Assembly (NCBI RefSeq): GCF_003062295.1
Contig: NZ_PYCN01000019.1
Location: 1 to 64,000 of the forward strand
Length of the DNA: 64,000 bases
DNA from: Bradyrhizobium algeriense
Lineage (GTDB): Bacteria > Pseudomonadota > Alphaproteobacteria > Rhizobiales > Xanthobacteraceae
Direction: 5' to 3'
Shown here: in pieces, positions 8,679 to 19,265 of the stretch
Layout of the letters: each line of letters begins with the position of its first letter
Numbering within the stretch: the stretch's first letter is position 1
Notes under the pieces: generated by a model
Seen by the model: only the letters and a program-made list of their open reading frames with translations
Database searches by the model: none
What the model was told of the DNA's origin: nothing
Position numbers and translations under genes: made by a program

Positions 8679-9109
8679 GAAGCTACTCCTTTACGCACAG
8701 CCGTCCGAGATGCGGGTCCGCTCGCGGCCCGTCATGCACATCGGGATTTGTGTGTTTTGTGTTGGCTCGATTTCCATCACGATCGAGGGGGAATCCACGA
8801 TCGATGCGGGGTTCGATGGAGGCAACCTTGGATGAAGGCGAGGCAGCGTCGCAATCCCCATTTGGGGACAAAAGAAATGTCAGGTAGCCGACGTTGACGC
8901 GCAGAGCCGCGCTCGCTGCAGGCTTAACTGTCAGCTATTTTGCTATTTTCGACAGAAACCGATGGGCCAGGCAAAATCGGAAATATTTGCACATATTTCT
9001 TGATGCGATGGGCTCCGCGAAGCGCGCGAAATTGCGGCTTCCGCCGGCCGAACCGATCGCCTTGACGCTGGCCTCGAGCTGTCTAGATCACGAACAAAGT
9101 AACACTCAC
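8679..9109. other. Non-coding region upstream of the RTX operon
   Basis: About 430 bases between the RTX start and the end of the DUF1330 gene. It should contain the operon promoter and the RTX leader. Apart from the ribosome-binding site and a short CCCC-ATTT-GGGG palindrome near 8858-8869, I see no clear promoter, operator or gene. An AT-richer patch lies at about 8930-9005. Confidence 0.4.
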
Positions 9110-9412
9110 TCACGGCTGCGGGCTGTCATAGCCCTCGATGACGATGAGATCGGCGATTGAGTGCGGCTGGCGCACCTTGATGTTGGCCTGGTATTCCGGC
9201 GAATTGTAGCAGGCCAGCGCGGCCTCGTAGCTGTCGAATTCGATCACGACGTTGCGCGAGCGGCTTTGACCCTCCACCGCGGTGAACTTGCCGCCGCGCA
9301 CGATGAAGCGGCCGCCGAATTTTTGGAAGATGGCCGGATTGGCCGCCATGTAGGGCTTGTAGCCCTCATCATTGCTGACATCGACGCGACCGATCCAGTA
9401 TCCCTTCGCCAT
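9110..9412 (-). CDS. DUF1330 family protein
   Basis: A 100-residue cytosolic protein of the DUF1330 (ferredoxin-like dimeric alpha-beta barrel) family. Characteristic segments are the opening KGYWIGRVDV, the RGGKFTAVEG strand and the VIEFDSYEAALACYNSPEYQ helix. The family has no settled function. It lies 33 bases downstream of pyrF on the same strand and probably shares its transcript. Confidence 0.85.
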   Translation of the reverse strand: MAKGYWIGRVDVSNDEGYKPYMAANPAIFQKFGGRFIVRGGKFTAVEGQSRSRNVVIEFDSYEAALACYNSPEYQANIKVRQPHSIADLIVIEGYDSPQP

Positions 9413-9445
9413 CTCACTCTCCCGTTTCTTGATTCACTGGTTTGA

Positions 9446-10156
9446 CTATGCCAACGCTTGCTTGATCTCCGCCTGAATGGCGTCCGCCGCCGCCTTCGGG
9501 TCGGCAGCTTCGGTCACCGGCCGCCCGACAACAAGATAGTCCGCGCCGGCGGCGATGGCGCGCGCCGGCGTCATGATGCGCTTCTGGTCGCCGGTCGCGG
9601 ACCCCGCCGGGCGGATGCCTGGCGTCACCAGGTTCATCTGGTGGCCGACGATCTTGCGCAGCGCCGCCGCCTCCTCCGGCGAGCTGACGAGGCCGTCGAC
9701 GCCGAGCACCTGCGCCTGCTGGGCGCGCGCTTCGACCAGGTCGGAGACGTTGAGCCGATAGCCCGCGGCATGCAGGTCGCCGTCGTCATACGAGGTCAGC
9801 ACGGTGACGGCGAGAATTTTTAAGCCCGATCCGGCGCGCGCCTCGACCGCCGCCTTCATGGTCTGCGGATAGGCGTGCACGGTGAGGAAAGTCGCGCCGA
9901 GTTTTGCCACGCTCTCGACGCCGCGCGCCACCGTGTTGCCGATGTCGTGCAGCTTGAGATCGAGAAAGACCTTCTTGCCGGATTTCGCCAATTGCTGCGC
10001 CAGCGGCAAGCCGCCGGCATAGCCGAGTTGATAGCCGATCTTGTAGAAACTCACGCTGTCGCCGAGCCGCGCAATCATCGCTTCCGCCTCGGCCACCCCG
10101 GGCAAATCGAGCGCGACGATCAGGCGGTCTTTCGGCGCGATAACGGCTGGCTGCAT
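9446..10156 (-). CDS. pyrF: Orotidine 5'-phosphate decarboxylase
   Basis: Last step of de novo UMP synthesis, decarboxylating OMP in the cytosol. The 236 residues show the catalytic D66-x-K68-x-x-D71 motif (FLDLKLHDIGNT), the LIVALD opening and the phosphate-binding end (TPGIRPAG... and VVGRPVTEA). Length is normal. It follows the FMN reductase gene with a six-base gap, so the two are translationally close and form an operon. Confidence 0.95.
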   Translation of the reverse strand: MQPAVIAPKDRLIVALDLPGVAEAEAMIARLGDSVSFYKIGYQLGYAGGLPLAQQLAKSGKKVFLDLKLHDIGNTVARGVESVAKLGATFLTVHAYPQTMKAAVEARAGSGLKILAVTVLTSYDDGDLHAAGYRLNVSDLVEARAQQAQVLGVDGLVSSPEEAAALRKIVGHQMNLVTPGIRPAGSATGDQKRIMTPARAIAAGADYLVVGRPVTEAADPKAAADAIQAEIKQALA

Positions 10157-10162
10157 GTCACC

Positions 10163-10741
10163 TCACATCATGCGTTGGGAAACGTCGATCAATTGCCGCA
10201 CCAGCGCTTTCAGCGCCTCGCTGTCGGCGGCATTCTTCAGGCGTTCCATCTCGTCATAGGCATCGTCGGCAAACGGCAGCGCGAGCTGGTTCGGGATCAC
10301 CTGGGCATGGCAGGCCGACAGGATCAGCCGCAGCGCGGCCAGCGCACGGGCGCCGCCGAGCCGCCCGCCGGAGGCAGACGCGATCGCAAACACCCGCTCG
10401 CGAAACACCTGCCCGCGGGTCTCGTGCGCGTCCTGCACCCGGCTCACCCAGTCGATGGTATTTTTCACCAGCGCCGGCACCGAGGAATTATACTCCGGCG
10501 TCACGATCAGCACGCCATGGTGAGCCGCCATCATCCGCTTCAGATTGACCGCGTGTTTCGGTACGCCCGATTTGGCCTGCAGGTCGCCGTCATAGATCGG
10601 CAGCGGAAAGTCTGACAGCGAGATGCGGGTGATTTCGGCGCCCTCCCGCGCCAGCGCATGCGCGGCAACGGCGGCCAGCTTCGCATTGAGCGAGCCTGAT
10701 CGGAGCGATCCCGGGATCACGAGGATTTTCAGTGCGGACAT
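10163..10741 (-). CDS. NADPH-dependent FMN reductase family protein
   Basis: A 192-residue flavodoxin-like protein. The N-terminal GSLRSGSLNAKLA segment is the phosphate-binding loop for FMN, and TPEYNSSVPALVKNTIDW is the family's second flavin-contact motif. Members reduce FMN, quinones, chromate or azo dyes with NAD(P)H; the substrate cannot be read from sequence. The start at 10741 gives the usual family length. It is immediately upstream of pyrF. Confidence 0.88.
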   Translation of the reverse strand: MSALKILVIPGSLRSGSLNAKLAAVAAHALAREGAEITRISLSDFPLPIYDGDLQAKSGVPKHAVNLKRMMAAHHGVLIVTPEYNSSVPALVKNTIDWVSRVQDAHETRGQVFRERVFAIASASGGRLGGARALAALRLILSACHAQVIPNQLALPFADDAYDEMERLKNAADSEALKALVRQLIDVSQRMM

Positions 10742-10792
10742 ATTTGAATTCGTATTCGGGGCAACCCTGCCAACGCGAATACGTAGCAGGTA

Positions 10793-11395
10793 TCAGCCCT
10801 TGCGATAAACCCAGACCCGCGCGGGCGGAAGGTTCATCCAGATCCGCTCGGAGGCTTCTGTGGACACGCCCGGCAGCGATTTCGGGATCGGCGGCGCGAC
10901 CGAATAGGTGAACTGCACGAACGGAGCGCCGGGCGCGAGCGCCATGAAGGCGTCGCGGATCAGTTTCAGGCGCGTCAGCATCGGTTTGGTCACGAGCGGC
11001 AGGCCGGAAACCACGGCGGAGGCCGGCGCATCCAGCACCTTGTCAAGCGAGGCGCGCAACGCATAGGCGTCGCCCTGCACCACCTTGGCCTGCGGATAAC
11101 GGTCGCGCAGCAGCGCGCAGAAGCCGGGATTGTATTCGACCAGCACCAGCCGCTTCTGGTCGACGCCATGTTCGATCAGCGCGTTGGTGATCGCGCCGGT
11201 GCCGGGGCCGAGTTCGATCACCGGTCCTTTGGACTCGACGTCGACATATTGCGCCATGGTCCGGGCGAGCAGCTTGCTCGACGGCATCACCGCGCCCATG
11301 TGCAGCGGCTTTTCGATCCATGAACGAAGGAAGCGAACCTCATCGTCGAGACGGAGAGGCTTCTTCAACGCACGCACGGACGATTGCAAAGGCAT
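10793..11395 (-). CDS. pmtA: Phospholipid N-methyltransferase (PmtA-like)
   Basis: A 200-residue class I methyltransferase. The SAM-binding motif VIELGPGTGAITNAL (about 59-73) and a VSGLPLVTK segment place it in the PmtA/rRNA-dimethylase-like group. In Bradyrhizobium japonicum pmtA is known to lie next to dnaKJ and to methylate phosphatidylethanolamine toward phosphatidylcholine. The same position here, downstream of dnaJ on the same strand, supports the name. There is no membrane segment; such enzymes bind the membrane surface peripherally. A distant rRNA-methylase role is less likely. Confidence 0.8.
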   Translation of the reverse strand: MPLQSSVRALKKPLRLDDEVRFLRSWIEKPLHMGAVMPSSKLLARTMAQYVDVESKGPVIELGPGTGAITNALIEHGVDQKRLVLVEYNPGFCALLRDRYPQAKVVQGDAYALRASLDKVLDAPASAVVSGLPLVTKPMLTRLKLIRDAFMALAPGAPFVQFTYSVAPPIPKSLPGVSTEASERIWMNLPPARVWVYRKG

Positions 11396-11605
11396 GTCGC
11401 TACCAGGCGGGACCCGCTAACGAGCGGGAATGTCAGAAAACGGTCATAAACACGTATAGGTCGACGGCGATATGGTCAAGCCAAACGGTAACGTGTCGGC
11501 CGCGCCAAAGTGCCCGCGATCCCGCGATAAGACCCTGTGCAAGCTGAATGAATCATGACTGCGGTGCGAGAACTGCGCTTCGCGCAGCCGCGCGTGCGCG
11601 CAGGC
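11396..11605. other. Intergenic region between dnaJ and pmtA
   Basis: About 210 bases after the dnaJ stop and before pmtA. I see no strong terminator. It presumably carries a pmtA promoter. Confidence 0.35.
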
Positions 11606-12736
11606 TCAGGAGCCCGCGCGGTTGCCGAAGAAGTCCTTGACCTTGGTGAAGAAGCCCGCTGCTTCCGGCTGGGTGGCGCCGGACGACAATTTTTCGAACT
11701 CGGCGAGCAATTCCTGCTGCTTCTTGGTCAGATTCTGCGGTGTTTCGACCATGACCTGGACATACATGTCACCGGTCTGGCGCGAGCGGAGCACCGGCAT
11801 GCCTTTTGATGCAATGCGGAAACGGCGGCCGGACTGAGTCCCGGCCGGCACTTTCACCTTGGTCTTGCCCTTGTCGATGGTCGGGACCTCGAATTCGCCG
11901 CCGAGGGCGGCCGCAACCATCGAGATCGGAACCCTGCAATGCAGATCGGCGCCATCGCGCTGGAAGAACTCGTGGGTGGCCAGCGACAGGAAAATATAGA
12001 GATCGCCGGGCGGCCCGCCGCGGACGCCGGCCTCGCCTTCGCCGGCCAGGCGAATGCGGGTGCCGTCCTCGACGCCCTGCGGGATGTTGACCGACAGTGT
12101 GCGGTCGCGCGTCACGCGTCCCGAGCCAGAGCAATTCGGGCAGGCATCCTCGATCATCTGGCCGCGGCCCTGACAGCCCGGGCAGGTCCGCTCCAGCGTG
12201 AAGAAGCCCTGGGCCTGTCGGACCCGGCCGGCGCCGCCGCACATCGAGCAGGTCTTCGGCTTGGTGCCGGCCTTAGCGCCGGTGCCCGAACAGGACTCGC
12301 AGGTGACCGAGACCGGAATCTCGATCTGCGCGGTCTTGCCCTGAAAAGCTTCCTCCAGCGTGATTTCCATGTTGTAGCGCAGGTCGGCGCCGCGCTCGCG
12401 TCCACCGCTGCGCCGCTGCCCGGCCATGCCGAACAGGTCTTCGAAAATATCGGAGAATGACGAGGCGAAGCCTGCGCCGAAACCGGGGCCGCCGCCGCCC
12501 ATGCCCTGCTCGAACGCGGCATGGCCGTAGCGGTCATAGGCGGCGCGCTTGTCGCCGTCCTTGAGGACTTCGTAGGCTTCGTTGATTTCCTTGAACTTCA
12601 CTTCGCTGGTGGCGTCGCCCGGATTCTTGTCCGGATGCCATTTCATCGCCAGCTTGCGGAACGCTGCCTTGAGCTTCGACTCGTCCGCGTTCCGATCGAC
12701 TTCCAGGGTTTCGTAATAGCAGCGCTTGGTGGACAT
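11606..12736 (-). CDS. dnaJ: Co-chaperone DnaJ (Hsp40)
   Basis: Stimulates DnaK ATPase activity and delivers unfolded clients. The 376 residues contain the J domain with the HPD motif (residues 33-35 region, KWHPDKNPG), a Gly/Phe-rich linker with a GGGGPGFGAGF run, four zinc-binding CxxCxGxG repeats (CESCSGTG, CSMCGGAG, CPGCQGRG, CPNCSGSG) and the C-terminal substrate-binding domain. This is a full type A DnaJ. It is downstream of dnaK on the same strand, separated by an intrinsic terminator that could lower its expression relative to dnaK. Confidence 0.97.
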   Translation of the reverse strand: MSTKRCYYETLEVDRNADESKLKAAFRKLAMKWHPDKNPGDATSEVKFKEINEAYEVLKDGDKRAAYDRYGHAAFEQGMGGGGPGFGAGFASSFSDIFEDLFGMAGQRRSGGRERGADLRYNMEITLEEAFQGKTAQIEIPVSVTCESCSGTGAKAGTKPKTCSMCGGAGRVRQAQGFFTLERTCPGCQGRGQMIEDACPNCSGSGRVTRDRTLSVNIPQGVEDGTRIRLAGEGEAGVRGGPPGDLYIFLSLATHEFFQRDGADLHCRVPISMVAAALGGEFEVPTIDKGKTKVKVPAGTQSGRRFRIASKGMPVLRSRQTGDMYVQVMVETPQNLTKKQQELLAEFEKLSSGATQPEAAGFFTKVKDFFGNRAGS

Positions 12737-12795
12737 CAGTCAGACCCGCCCGAACTTCACGCCGAAGGCACACTCAAAGATGCCGCCTTCAGCTT

Positions 12796-12855
12796 AAAGA
12801 AAAATGACCCCCACCCAAGGAACGCAAGCCGCGCGCTCTTTTGGATGAGGGTCAT
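12796..12855 (-). terminator. Intrinsic terminator/attenuator between dnaK and dnaJ
   Basis: In the dnaK transcript the arms (plus-strand 12841-12855 and 12804-12818) pair over 15 positions if two G-U pairs are allowed, starting ATGACCC and ending GGGTCAT, and are followed by a TTTTTCTTT run. The loop is about 22 bases. This is a convincing Rho-independent terminator 15 bases after the dnaK stop. Confidence 0.75.
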
Positions 12856-12869
12856 GATCGAAAGCCCGC

Positions 12870-14771
<1,902 letters not shown>

Positions 14772-14873
14772 GGTCCTCATATCCTTCTTGTTGCGGCAGG
14801 TTGGCTGGGCCCTGGACGGCGCACCTAACCGAACCCCCAACGATCAATTACTCGCGATATTGCGACGGTGAGC

Positions 14874-14904
14874 CTCATATAGGAGGGGGGGTCGACCCTG
14901 CAAG
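14874..14904 (-). promoter_or_regulatory. Sigma-32 (RpoH)-like promoter of dnaK
   Basis: Reading the minus strand, CTTGCAGGG (14904-14896) is followed by a C-rich spacer of 17 bases and CCTATATG (14883-14876). This resembles the alphaproteobacterial RpoH pattern of CTTG followed by a C-rich TATAT -10, and dnaKJ is known to be RpoH-dependent in Bradyrhizobium. No CIRCE palindrome is present, so HrcA is not expected to act here. Confidence 0.6.
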
Positions 14905-15365
14905 GACCGAACGCAAGCTTAGGGCCTGAAAAGGCTGACGTTTGAAAGATTGTGTCAGCCCGGGGCGGGCCGGGCCGGCGCCTCAGCAGGTGTTAAGAAA
15001 TCGGCAAGGCCGCTCGACCAGGGCCGGTTCGCTGCGCGCACTACTGACGCGTTGCGCAACGAAGCGGCATCATCCCGCCCGCGGGGGCCCGGCCGGCCGC
15101 GTCAAGGGACGCGGTATTTGGCCGCTGGAAGCGCCTCAAAAAGAGCTCGGATACCGGGCAAAATGCTGCAAAAAGGCCGACATATCGGAATGTAACGATG
15201 GAACGGACCCCTACCCTGCCCTGTTGCAGAGACATCAAAACCGCTAAAAGCGGGCCGACTGGAACGACCCCTGCCGTGCCCGCAAGACTCCAAAATTCCA
15301 CTAGAGATTCCTAGCTGCATCGTCGGCCCCACTGAACGGCCCCATGCAAACCCGGTAGACCCTCC
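14905..15365. other. Non-coding region between dnaK promoter and the secreted-protein gene
   Basis: About 460 bases between divergent genes. It contains an imperfect 22-base direct repeat (15199-15221 and 15260-15281), with a small CCGC-loop-GCGG hairpin between the copies (15241-15253). GGAAC at 15200 and TGTT at 15222, 17 bases apart, resemble an EcfG general-stress promoter for the next gene. I see no protein-coding gene. Confidence 0.4.
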
Positions 15366-16328
15366 ATGAAGCTACTTCGATACTTCGCTGCGATTGCCCT
15401 GACCGTTGCCGCCAACTCTACCGTATTCTCTTCCGCGTTCGCCGCCGACCCGGTCTTCCCGCCGGGCGCCAGGGTGGGCATGACGCCACTGGTCGGCCTC
15501 AACAAGGCGAGAGCGTTCATCGGCTTCGAGACCGAGGACCACGGCGTCAAGGTGCTGGTCACGGACCTGCCCGCCGAGGCCTATGGCGAGGTCGCCAATG
15601 CCTTCAAGGCCAACCCGGGCGGCGCCGGCGGCATCAAGCCGGAGAGCATCGAGACCGCGGCGGGGCTCGCCTATTACACCGCCGAAAACGGCAAGGAAAA
15701 CGCCAAGGACGGCGCCGGCAATGTGCGCCGCTATTCGATGATCCTGCCCGGCCCCACCTTCTCCGGCTATGTCGCCGTGCAGGTGCCGGAGAACGCCTCC
15801 AAGATCTATACCGACGACGCCATCCGCCAGATGTTTGCTTCCGCCGTGATCCGCAACGAGGTTCCGGTCGAGGAGCAGCTCGGAATGATGCCGTTCAAGA
15901 TCAGCGAGCTCTCGAGCTTCAAGAACATCCGCACGCTGGCGCCGGGCGCAGCTCTCATTCTCTCCGATGGCGACGAAAAGACCGGCTTCGAAGTCGCGCC
16001 CTTCATGATCATCGGCCTGATCGGCTCGACGGCGGCGTCCCCCGATGATCGCGGCCGCTTCGCCCAGCAGATCGCGACCACCATTCCAGGCGTGCGCGAC
16101 GGCAGGATCACGATGTCGGAGCCGGTCCGCATCGATGGCCAGCCCGGCTACGAGACGCGGATCGACGCCACCAGCGGCAAGGATAATACGCCTGTTACCA
16201 TCGTGCAGTGGGTGCGGTTCGGCTCCCAGAGCTCGATGCGCATCATCGGCTCTTCGCCGCGCAACGACTGGACCAAGGCCTTTCCGCGCTTCCGCGCGGT
16301 GCGCGACGGAATCCATCCGCGAACCTGA
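15366..16328 (+). CDS. Secreted protein of unknown function
   Basis: A 320-residue protein that I do not recognise beyond seeing that it is exported. An N-terminal Sec signal (about residues 1-27, ending SSAFAAD) is followed by a soluble domain with alternating beta strands and helices (PLVGLNKARAFIGFE, SGYVAVQVPENASKIYTDD, EVAPFMIIG). No catalytic motif stands out. Its location beside dnaK and a possible EcfG-type promoter hint at a stress-related periplasmic role, but that is inference. It ends about 100 bases before pncA on the same strand. Confidence 0.8.
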   Translation: MKLLRYFAAIALTVAANSTVFSSAFAADPVFPPGARVGMTPLVGLNKARAFIGFETEDHGVKVLVTDLPAEAYGEVANAFKANPGGAGGIKPESIETAAGLAYYTAENGKENAKDGAGNVRRYSMILPGPTFSGYVAVQVPENASKIYTDDAIRQMFASAVIRNEVPVEEQLGMMPFKISELSSFKNIRTLAPGAALILSDGDEKTGFEVAPFMIIGLIGSTAASPDDRGRFAQQIATTIPGVRDGRITMSEPVRIDGQPGYETRIDATSGKDNTPVTIVQWVRFGSQSSMRIIGSSPRNDWTKAFPRFRAVRDGIHPRT

Positions 16329-16426
16329 TCCGGAAATTTGCAAGCGCGCCGAAACTTCGGGCTTTCGTTTGTACACACATGGAACTAGCCTTCTCCCCGG
16401 TCGGGTTCAAAACGGGGAGACGCACC

Positions 16427-17140
16427 ATGTTTACTCGCAGGCTGGTTCTGACAGGTCTCGGCGCGACGTCGGTCGCTGCCCTCGTTCCATCGGCGCTTTG
16501 GGCCGCGCCGATCAAGCCCGACGAAGCATCCGCGCTGCTCGTCATCGACGTGCAAAACTGCTTCCTGCCGGGCGGCAGCCTCGCGGTCAAAGACGGCGAG
16601 CAGGTCGTGCCCATCATCAACCGCATCGCCAAGGGTTTTGCCAATGTGGTGATGACGCAGGACTGGCACACCGCGGGCCATGTCTCGTTCGCCTCCACCC
16701 ATTCCGGCAAGAAGCCGTTCGAGACCGTTAATCTCCCCTACGGCAAGCAGGTGCTGTGGCCCGATCATTGCGTGCAGGGCACCGAGGGCGCGTCGCTGTC
16801 GAAGGACCTCGCGATCCCGCATGCCGGGCTCGTCATCCGCAAGGGCTTCAACAAGAACGTCGACAGCTACTCGGCCTTCACCGAGGCTGACGGCAAGACC
16901 ACGACGGGGCTCGCCGCCTACCTGAAGGCGCGCAAGGTGAAGCGGGTGTTCCTCGCCGGCCTCGCCACCGACTTCTGCGTGGCATGGAGCGCGCTCGACG
17001 CGCGCAAGGCGGGCTTCGAAACCTATGTGATCGAAGACGCCTGCCGCGGCATCGACACCCAGGGCTCGCTCGCAAAAGCCTGGGCCGACATGACCAAGGC
17101 CGGCGTCAAGCGCATCAAATCGGACGATATCGCGGCTTAA
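16427..17140 (+). CDS. pncA: Nicotinamidase (PncA-type isochorismatase fold), probably exported
   Basis: Hydrolyses nicotinamide to nicotinic acid in NAD salvage. The 237-residue frame from the ATG at 16427 has the catalytic triad D41 (VIDVQNCF), K139 (VIRKGFNKN) and C184 (ATDFCVAWS), and the metal ligands D79, H81 and H85 (QDWHTAGH). The first 26 residues (MFTRRLVLTGLGATSVAALV then PSALWA) look like a twin-arginine or Sec signal peptide ending ALWA. That is unusual because PncA is normally cytosolic. The GGGGAGA ribosome-binding site supports this start. It stands between the secreted protein gene and an AraC-type regulator on the same strand. Confidence 0.9.
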   Translation: MFTRRLVLTGLGATSVAALVPSALWAAPIKPDEASALLVIDVQNCFLPGGSLAVKDGEQVVPIINRIAKGFANVVMTQDWHTAGHVSFASTHSGKKPFETVNLPYGKQVLWPDHCVQGTEGASLSKDLAIPHAGLVIRKGFNKNVDSYSAFTEADGKTTTGLAAYLKARKVKRVFLAGLATDFCVAWSALDARKAGFETYVIEDACRGIDTQGSLAKAWADMTKAGVKRIKSDDIAA

Positions 17141-17166
17141 CCCGCATCACCTCGCGGAGATCGGGG

Positions 17167-18018
17167 ATGTCCGATCTGGCGGCACCTTTCGCGTTCGAAC
17201 TAGCCCGGCGCGCGCCGTCACCGCGCACGGCGGGCCTGATCTCGGGCATGACCGGTTACCGTGAGACGGCGCGCGGCCGGTTTTTCCAGCGCGAAGCCGC
17301 AGGCCTGGTGGTGCCGCTGATCATCAGCTTCGGCACGCCGTTCCTGATCGCGCTCGGCCGCGAGCCCGCCGCCACCGACCGGCAGCCGAGCTTTGCCGCC
17401 GGGCTTCATGCCGGCCCGGTCTTTATCGAATCCGATGGCGGCGCCGAATGCGTGCAGGTGGATTTCACGCCGCTCGGCGCCTATCGCTTTTTTGGCGGCA
17501 CTGTCGTCGATCTCGCCGCACGCATGGTCGACATAGGCGACGTGCTGGGCCGCGAAGGCCGGGCGCTGCGCGAACGGCTGGGCGCGACAGGCGGCTGGCA
17601 GAACCGCTTCGATCTGGTCGAGGATTTTGTAGCCGATCGCGCCAACCATCTGCCCTCACCCGAGATCGAGTTCGCCTATCGCCGGCTGGCGCGCAGCGCG
17701 GGCGGCGTGCGGATCACCGCACTCGCCAAGGAGATCGGCTGGAGCCGCAAACATCTGGTCGACCGCTTTCGCTCCGAACTCGGTCTCGCGCCGAAGCCAA
17801 TCGCGCGCATGATGCGCTTCCATCGCGCCTGCCGGCTCGCGCGGGATGGAGGCTGCAGCGGCTGGGCCGGGATTGCGGCTGAAAGCGGCTACGCCGACCA
17901 GGCGCATCTCGCCCGCGAATTTTCAACGCTTGCCGGCGAAACCCCGACAGCCTGGGCCCGGCGGCTGGCGCTGATCGACGGCCGCCTGCTGCGATCGCTG
18001 GACGGGCTCGACGCCTGA
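17167..18018 (+). CDS. AraC-family transcriptional regulator
   Basis: A 283-residue regulator starting at ATG 17167 after a GGAGATCGGGG ribosome-binding site. The last 100 residues hold the AraC double helix-turn-helix: ITALAKEIGWSRKHLVDRFRS is the first, and WAGIAAESGYADQAHLAREF the second. The N-terminal domain (about 1-160) would sense an effector and resembles the cupin-like half of AraC-type proteins (PLGAYRFFGG). It begins 26 bases after pncA, so it may regulate NAD salvage or be co-transcribed. The effector is unknown. Confidence 0.88.
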   Translation: MSDLAAPFAFELARRAPSPRTAGLISGMTGYRETARGRFFQREAAGLVVPLIISFGTPFLIALGREPAATDRQPSFAAGLHAGPVFIESDGGAECVQVDFTPLGAYRFFGGTVVDLAARMVDIGDVLGREGRALRERLGATGGWQNRFDLVEDFVADRANHLPSPEIEFAYRRLARSAGGVRITALAKEIGWSRKHLVDRFRSELGLAPKPIARMMRFHRACRLARDGGCSGWAGIAAESGYADQAHLAREFSTLAGETPTAWARRLALIDGRLLRSLDGLDA

Positions 18019-18100
18019 CGGTTCCGGTAACAAATCTTCAAGCCAGCGCTGTCGCGCTTCGCGCATATTGGCGCAGCCGAAGCAAGCAAGGAGATTTTTC

Positions 18101-18535
18101 GTGACCGAGCCAAGCAAGATCGAAGCGCCGCGCATCTATCCGACGATGCGCTGTCGCGATGCCGAAGCCATGATCCGCTGGCTGAAGGATGTAATCGGCT
18201 TCACCGAGTACGTCGTCTACCGAAAGGACGGCGCGGTCCAACATGCCGAGCTTGCCTACGGCTCCTCGCTGCTGATGCTCGGCCAGAGCCGCGATGACGA
18301 ATACGGCAAACTTGTCGGCGATATCGGCGGCCGCCGCACCGACGCGCTCTACGTCGCCGTCGATGATCCGGACCCCCTGCACGCCAGGGTCAAGGCATCA
18401 GGCGCAAAGATCGAGATGGAATTGCACAACACCGACTACGGCAGCCGCGACTTTGCCTGCCGGGACCCGGAAGGCAATCTCTGGAGTTTTGGCACCTTCT
18501 GGCCGAAGACCTGTGAGAAACCGCTGAAGGGGTAA
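18101..18535 (+). CDS. VOC-family (glyoxalase/bleomycin resistance-like) protein
   Basis: A 144-residue protein of the vicinal-oxygen-chelate fold. I place the start at the GTG at 18101 because an AAGGAGA ribosome-binding site lies just upstream; an in-frame TTG at 18068 is less likely. Paired beta-alpha-beta modules are seen: IYPTMRCRDAEAMIRWLKD in the first, and DYGSRDFACRDPEGNLWSFG in the second, the typical PhnB/glyoxalase C-terminal motif. Substrate and metal dependence are unknown. It converges on grpE. Confidence 0.82.
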   Translation: MTEPSKIEAPRIYPTMRCRDAEAMIRWLKDVIGFTEYVVYRKDGAVQHAELAYGSSLLMLGQSRDDEYGKLVGDIGGRRTDALYVAVDDPDPLHARVKASGAKIEMELHNTDYGSRDFACRDPEGNLWSFGTFWPKTCEKPLKG

Positions 18536-18541
18536 GCCGGC

Positions 18542-19147
18542 TCAGTTCGTGACGTCGGCGGCAGGAGCTGCCTTGGCGCCGCCCTTGGAGACGGCGACCA
18601 GCGCCGGGCGCAGCACGCGCTCGCCGATCATGAAGCCGGCCTGCACGACCTGAACCACCGTCCCCGACGGAACGGACGGGTCGGGCACTTCGTACATCGC
18701 CTGCTGGAAGTTGGGATCGAACTTCTCGCCCGACGGATCGAACTTCTTGACGCCGTTCTTCTCCAGCGTGTTGAGCAGCGAACGCTCGGTCAGCTCGACG
18801 CCCTCGATGAAGGCCTTGATGCCGGGATCGGCGGTCTCCCTGGCCTCGGCCGGAATGGCATCGAGCGCACGCTGCAGATTGTCGGCGATATCGAGAATGT
18901 CGCGCGCAAACCCGGTGATTCCATACATCTTGGAATCGGCCACCTCGCGCCTGGTGCGCTGGCGCAAATTTTCCATTTCCGCCAGCGTGCGCAGCATCTT
19001 GTCGCGCGCCTCGGCCAGTTCCTTGGTCAGGGCCTCGTTCGAGCCTTCCTCGGGATCGTCGGGCATGATGTAGGGTTTTGAGACCACGGGCTCGCCGGTC
19101 TGGGCCTGTTTCACCTCGTCATCACTCGGCCGGTTGGGATCGGTCAT
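18542..19147 (-). CDS. grpE: Nucleotide exchange factor GrpE
   Basis: Releases ADP from DnaK. The 201 residues show an acidic disordered N-terminus, a long coiled-coil helix (LTKELAEARDKMLRTLAEMENL), the RREVADSKMYGITGFARDIL helix, and the C-terminal beta domain with PNFQQAMYEVP and VVQVVQAGFMIGERVLRPA. It lies 118 bases downstream of hrcA on the same strand, as is usual for Rhizobiales. Confidence 0.95.
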   Translation of the reverse strand: MTDPNRPSDDEVKQAQTGEPVVSKPYIMPDDPEEGSNEALTKELAEARDKMLRTLAEMENLRQRTRREVADSKMYGITGFARDILDIADNLQRALDAIPAEARETADPGIKAFIEGVELTERSLLNTLEKNGVKKFDPSGEKFDPNFQQAMYEVPDPSVPSGTVVQVVQAGFMIGERVLRPALVAVSKGGAKAAPAADVTN

Positions 19148-19265
19148 AAGACTGCCTTCTCAAAAAACGCATCTGGTTCGATGGGGATTTGCTAGGCCGG
19201 ATATCGTGCTTTAGGGGCCGAAAATCAAGCACAACCCGCCGGGATTGAGGCCCTATTCGGGCGGA

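Noticed and set aside
7371..8835. Long plus-strand frames opposite the RTX gene (up to 474 codons)
   Set aside because: They are mirror images of the periodic RTX DNA and show repeated low-complexity residues without start signals.
14772..14904. CIRCE operator for HrcA upstream of dnaK
   Set aside because: No TTAGCACTC-N9-GAGTGCTAA palindrome is visible there or before grpE, so HrcA probably acts elsewhere.
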